A model generated the notes under the pieces. That model saw only the letters and a program-made list of their open reading frames with translations. It made no database searches and was not told the DNA's origin. Source: Candidatus Woesearchaeota archaeon (GTDB taxonomy: Archaea > Nanobdellota > Nanobdellia > Woesearchaeales > UBA10216). Taken from it: DNA of 22,995 nucleotides. The position numbers and the translations under genes were made by a program. Each line of letters begins with the position of its first letter. Within the stretch, counting starts at the first letter, position 1. Positions 21,263 through 22,995 of the stretch are shown here, piece by piece. The stretch spans positions 1 through 22,995 of the forward strand of contig DUGG01000073.1 of NCBI GenBank assembly GCA_013331515.1, given 5' to 3'.

Positions 21263-22237
21263 TTATTGTGCAGATGACCTGTTGTTTATTGTATCAAATT
21301 CCTCAACATACATTCCAGCGAATTCTTTACTGGTAATGATTATTACATTCTCATCATTCCTCTCCGCAGCGTTTTTTGTCGGGTTGAAGCTTCCGGTTAT
21401 CACTGTCTCGCCGTCTACCACGAAGAACTTGTGGTGCATCAGCCACTTTGAGCTTTCAAGCCTCACGCCAATGCCGTTTACCGCCATTGCAGCGTATTTT
21501 GAATGGACGCTGCCGCTGCCTGATTTTTCCATCACGCCCGTCACTTGCACGCCCTCTGCTGTCTTGATTATCAGTTCATTCGCTATTTCAGGATGGGTGA
21601 ATGAGTAAGCTGCGAAGAGAATGCTGCTGTTTGCCTTCCTGAGCGCTCTCCTCACCGCATCAATGCAGTTGTCCTGCGGGCAGAAGTAAACCTCAATGAG
21701 CGTTGCATTGAGAATGGCCCTTTTGCGCCTTGCATGCCCGGCTGCTGGAGCTTGCGTTTTGCCTTCCTTGAGCATGCTGAAATCGCTGCTGTAAAATGCA
21801 GCCAATGCCGTTGAGTTGATGATGAGCAGGTTATTGTAGTCGCTTTTTGCTTCCTCGACCGGATTGAATGAGCCGGTAATCAGTGTCGTGTCATCAATGA
21901 TGCAGTACTTGTTGTGCATGATGCCTTTGGAGCTGGCATTGCTGATTTTGACGTTCCCGGCAGCCGGAATCCTTGCACCTTTGTCAACGACAATCCAGGC
22001 AGGCACGTTTGCAGGGATGCTGAGCATTAAATCGCCGTCTACCCTGTAAAAGGCGCATTTCACCTGCGATTTTGCTGCCTGTAAACTGGCGGTTATCTCT
22101 TTTATGCAGTCCTCGCGGCTGCAGAAGTGCAGTGTATAATTGAAGAATCCCTCTTTCGGGATGGCTTCTTCACGGCTCGTTATCGAAGCCGCAATCAGGA
22201 ACAGCGCAACTGCCGCTGCCAAGGCGTATTTTTTCAC
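21263..22237 (-). CDS. Secreted phospholipase-D-like protein with two HKD motifs
   Basis: This 324-residue protein begins with a signal peptide or anchor (MKKYALAAAVALFLIAASIT). It has two PLD domains with complete catalytic motifs: His108-x-Lys110-x4-Asp115 (HNKYCIIDD) and His268-x-Lys270-x4-Asp275 (HHKFFVVDG), each followed by TGSFNP. Each domain opens with a matching Cys pair (HFCSREDCI; YFCPQDNCI), which may form disulfides outside the cell. Such proteins are phosphodiesterases of the nuclease or phospholipase type; the substrate is unknown. The start is GTG at 22235-22237, inside a 4-bp overlap with a small upstream frame. Confidence 0.9.
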   Translation of the reverse strand: MKKYALAAAVALFLIAASITSREEAIPKEGFFNYTLHFCSREDCIKEITASLQAAKSQVKCAFYRVDGDLMLSIPANVPAWIVVDKGARIPAAGNVKISNASSKGIMHNKYCIIDDTTLITGSFNPVEEAKSDYNNLLIINSTALAAFYSSDFSMLKEGKTQAPAAGHARRKRAILNATLIEVYFCPQDNCIDAVRRALRKANSSILFAAYSFTHPEIANELIIKTAEGVQVTGVMEKSGSGSVHSKYAAMAVNGIGVRLESSKWLMHHKFFVVDGETVITGSFNPTKNAAERNDENVIIITSKEFAGMYVEEFDTINNRSSAQ

Positions 22238-22365
22238 GCAGTTTCAGTGCCATTTTGGATTGATATCACTAACCACAAGAATGCCGGAAGCTTTGCGGCC
22301 ACGCACAATGTGCTTGCGCAGCTTGTGCAGGTTTCACGGTAAAACGGCTGAAAGCCGGAATTCAT
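22234..22365 (-). CDS. Possible 43-residue protein upstream of the PLD gene
   Basis: ATG 22363-22365 opens a frame starting MNSGFQPFYRETCTSCASTL, followed by a hydrophobic stretch (KLPAFLWLVISIQ). It ends in TGA overlapping the GTG start of the PLD gene (GTGA). It fills the 148-nt gap between the two neighbouring genes, and the overlap suggests coupling. No ribosome site or promoter is visible and no family is known to me, so it may also be chance. Confidence 0.35.
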   Translation of the reverse strand: MNSGFQPFYRETCTSCASTLCVAAKLPAFLWLVISIQNGTETA

Positions 22366-22385
22366 GCGCAGAAGGCGGAAAAACA

Positions 22386-22616
22386 CTACCGTTCTTCTTC
22401 AAACTCAAGCCCTGATTTGTACATGCCTTCATAGCCCTTGTGGACCTTTACCCAGATGATGTATAGCACAATGAAGATTACGTCAGTTATCAGTATGTTC
22501 CTCAGGACGCCCAGCAGTGCCTGTTTAAAGAAGGCAAGGGTCCCTACTACTGAAAGAAAAGAGACAAGGGTCAACCCTGAGAAGAACACCAGTCTCTTTC
22601 TTTTTTCAGGCTTCAT
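22386..22616 (-). CDS. Small membrane protein with two helices
   Basis: This 76-residue protein has a basic N-terminus (MKPEKRKRL), two hydrophobic helices (about 9-29 and 40-57) and an acidic end (GLEFEEER). Its ATG overlaps the stop of the upstream gene (ATGA), so the genes are co-translated. There is no motif that points to a function. Confidence 0.65.
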   Translation of the reverse strand: MKPEKRKRLVFFSGLTLVSFLSVVGTLAFFKQALLGVLRNILITDVIFIVLYIIWVKVHKGYEGMYKSGLEFEEER

Positions 22617-22995
22617 TTTTCAAGCAACTCGACAAGCTTCTCCTTTGAGCGGGCAATCGCCTCGATTGTGCCAGGATGCTTTGCCTGGAACTCTGCAAGC
22701 TTTTGCCGCAGGAGCGGTTTTGCAGCTCTGCCGTATTTAATCTTTTTGATGCTGGCGTACGCCTCAAGCTCCATCTCGGTGATGGAATGAAAAAGCTCAA
22801 CAGCCTTTTTCCCGGCGCTTTTCACGCCTTTGCCCGAAATGAACTCCTCAATCAAGGCGGCTGCGGCGTCATCCGAAGTTGCCGTGCCCACTAAAAAACG
22901 CTTCCCTGCTGATTTGCCAAGGACGGCAGCCGGCATGAACCTGTGCACGAAGTATGCCGCCGCACGGTCATTAAGCCTGTCGCCGCTTGCTGCCA
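22613..22995 (-). CDS. Unknown helical protein, C-terminal part, cut by window edge
   Basis: The minus-strand frame stays open from the right edge to TGA 22613-22615, so the N-terminus lies outside the window. A GTG at 22948 is in frame, but the sequence upstream (SGDRLNDRAAAYFVHRFM) continues without a stop and looks coding. The visible 127 residues are rich in Ala, Lys and Glu and probably helical (KKAVELFHSITEMELEAYAS; RQKLAEFQAKHPGTIEAIAR). I do not recognise the family. It heads the small operon that leads to the PLD gene. Confidence 0.6.
   Translation of the reverse strand, partial: AASGDRLNDRAAAYFVHRFMPAAVLGKSAGKRFLVGTATSDDAAAALIEEFISGKGVKSAGKKAVELFHSITEMELEAYASIKKIKYGRAAKPLLRQKLAEFQAKHPGTIEAIARSKEKLVELLEK

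Overview
The window reads as chromosomal DNA from an uncultured archaeon, most likely of the DPANN kind; the lineage is an inference. The archaeal signs are TATA-like boxes centred about 27 bp before many start codons (leaderless transcripts), an archaeal initiator tRNA broken by introns at bulge-helix-bulge sites, an archaeal-style RNase HII, a TRASH-type metal-binding protein and a MoxR/VWA/DUF58 operon. Against that background, AcpS, IspH and DUF6384 look bacterial in origin.

Layout. 1-755 (minus): acpS followed by the start of an AMP-forming acyl ligase that runs off the left edge. 833-1044 (plus): an initiator tRNA-Met that appears to carry five introns (137 of 212 nt). 1092-3648 (plus): an ABC-2 exporter pair, rnhB and a small acidic TRASH protein. 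3697-12810 (plus): a six-gene MoxR operon with two large membrane-anchored VWA proteins, a coiled-coil membrane protein, a second membrane protein, a MoxR ATPase with a 524-residue intein, and a DUF58 protein preceded by two palindromic repeats. 12812-13112: a broken DUF1653 gene with a 92-bp palindromic insertion and a one-base frameshift. 13109-15601: ahcY (minus) and an MFS transporter (plus) diverging from one palindromic TATA box. 15657-17190 (minus): ispH and a downstream unknown gene. 17227-17340 (plus): a possible 37-residue ORF. 17342-18247 (minus): a PfkB-family kinase. 18367-21206 (plus): a DUF6384 membrane protein overlapping a long coiled-coil protein with a Gly-rich tail. 21263-22995 (minus): a secreted phospholipase-D-like protein and its small upstream genes, the last running off the right edge.

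How the genes fit together. MoxR ATPases with DUF58 and VWA partners usually form chaperone-like machines acting on membrane or secreted complexes, and the inserted intein must be spliced out for the ATPase to work. AcpS with an acyl ligase suggests 4'-phosphopantetheine and acyl-thioester chemistry. IspH suggests at least part of a bacterial MEP isoprenoid route. AhcY clears S-adenosylhomocysteine. The strongest unusual signal is the initiator tRNA: removing five introns gives a complete 75-nt cloverleaf with every initiator hallmark, and most junctions fit the bulge-helix-bulge geometry.
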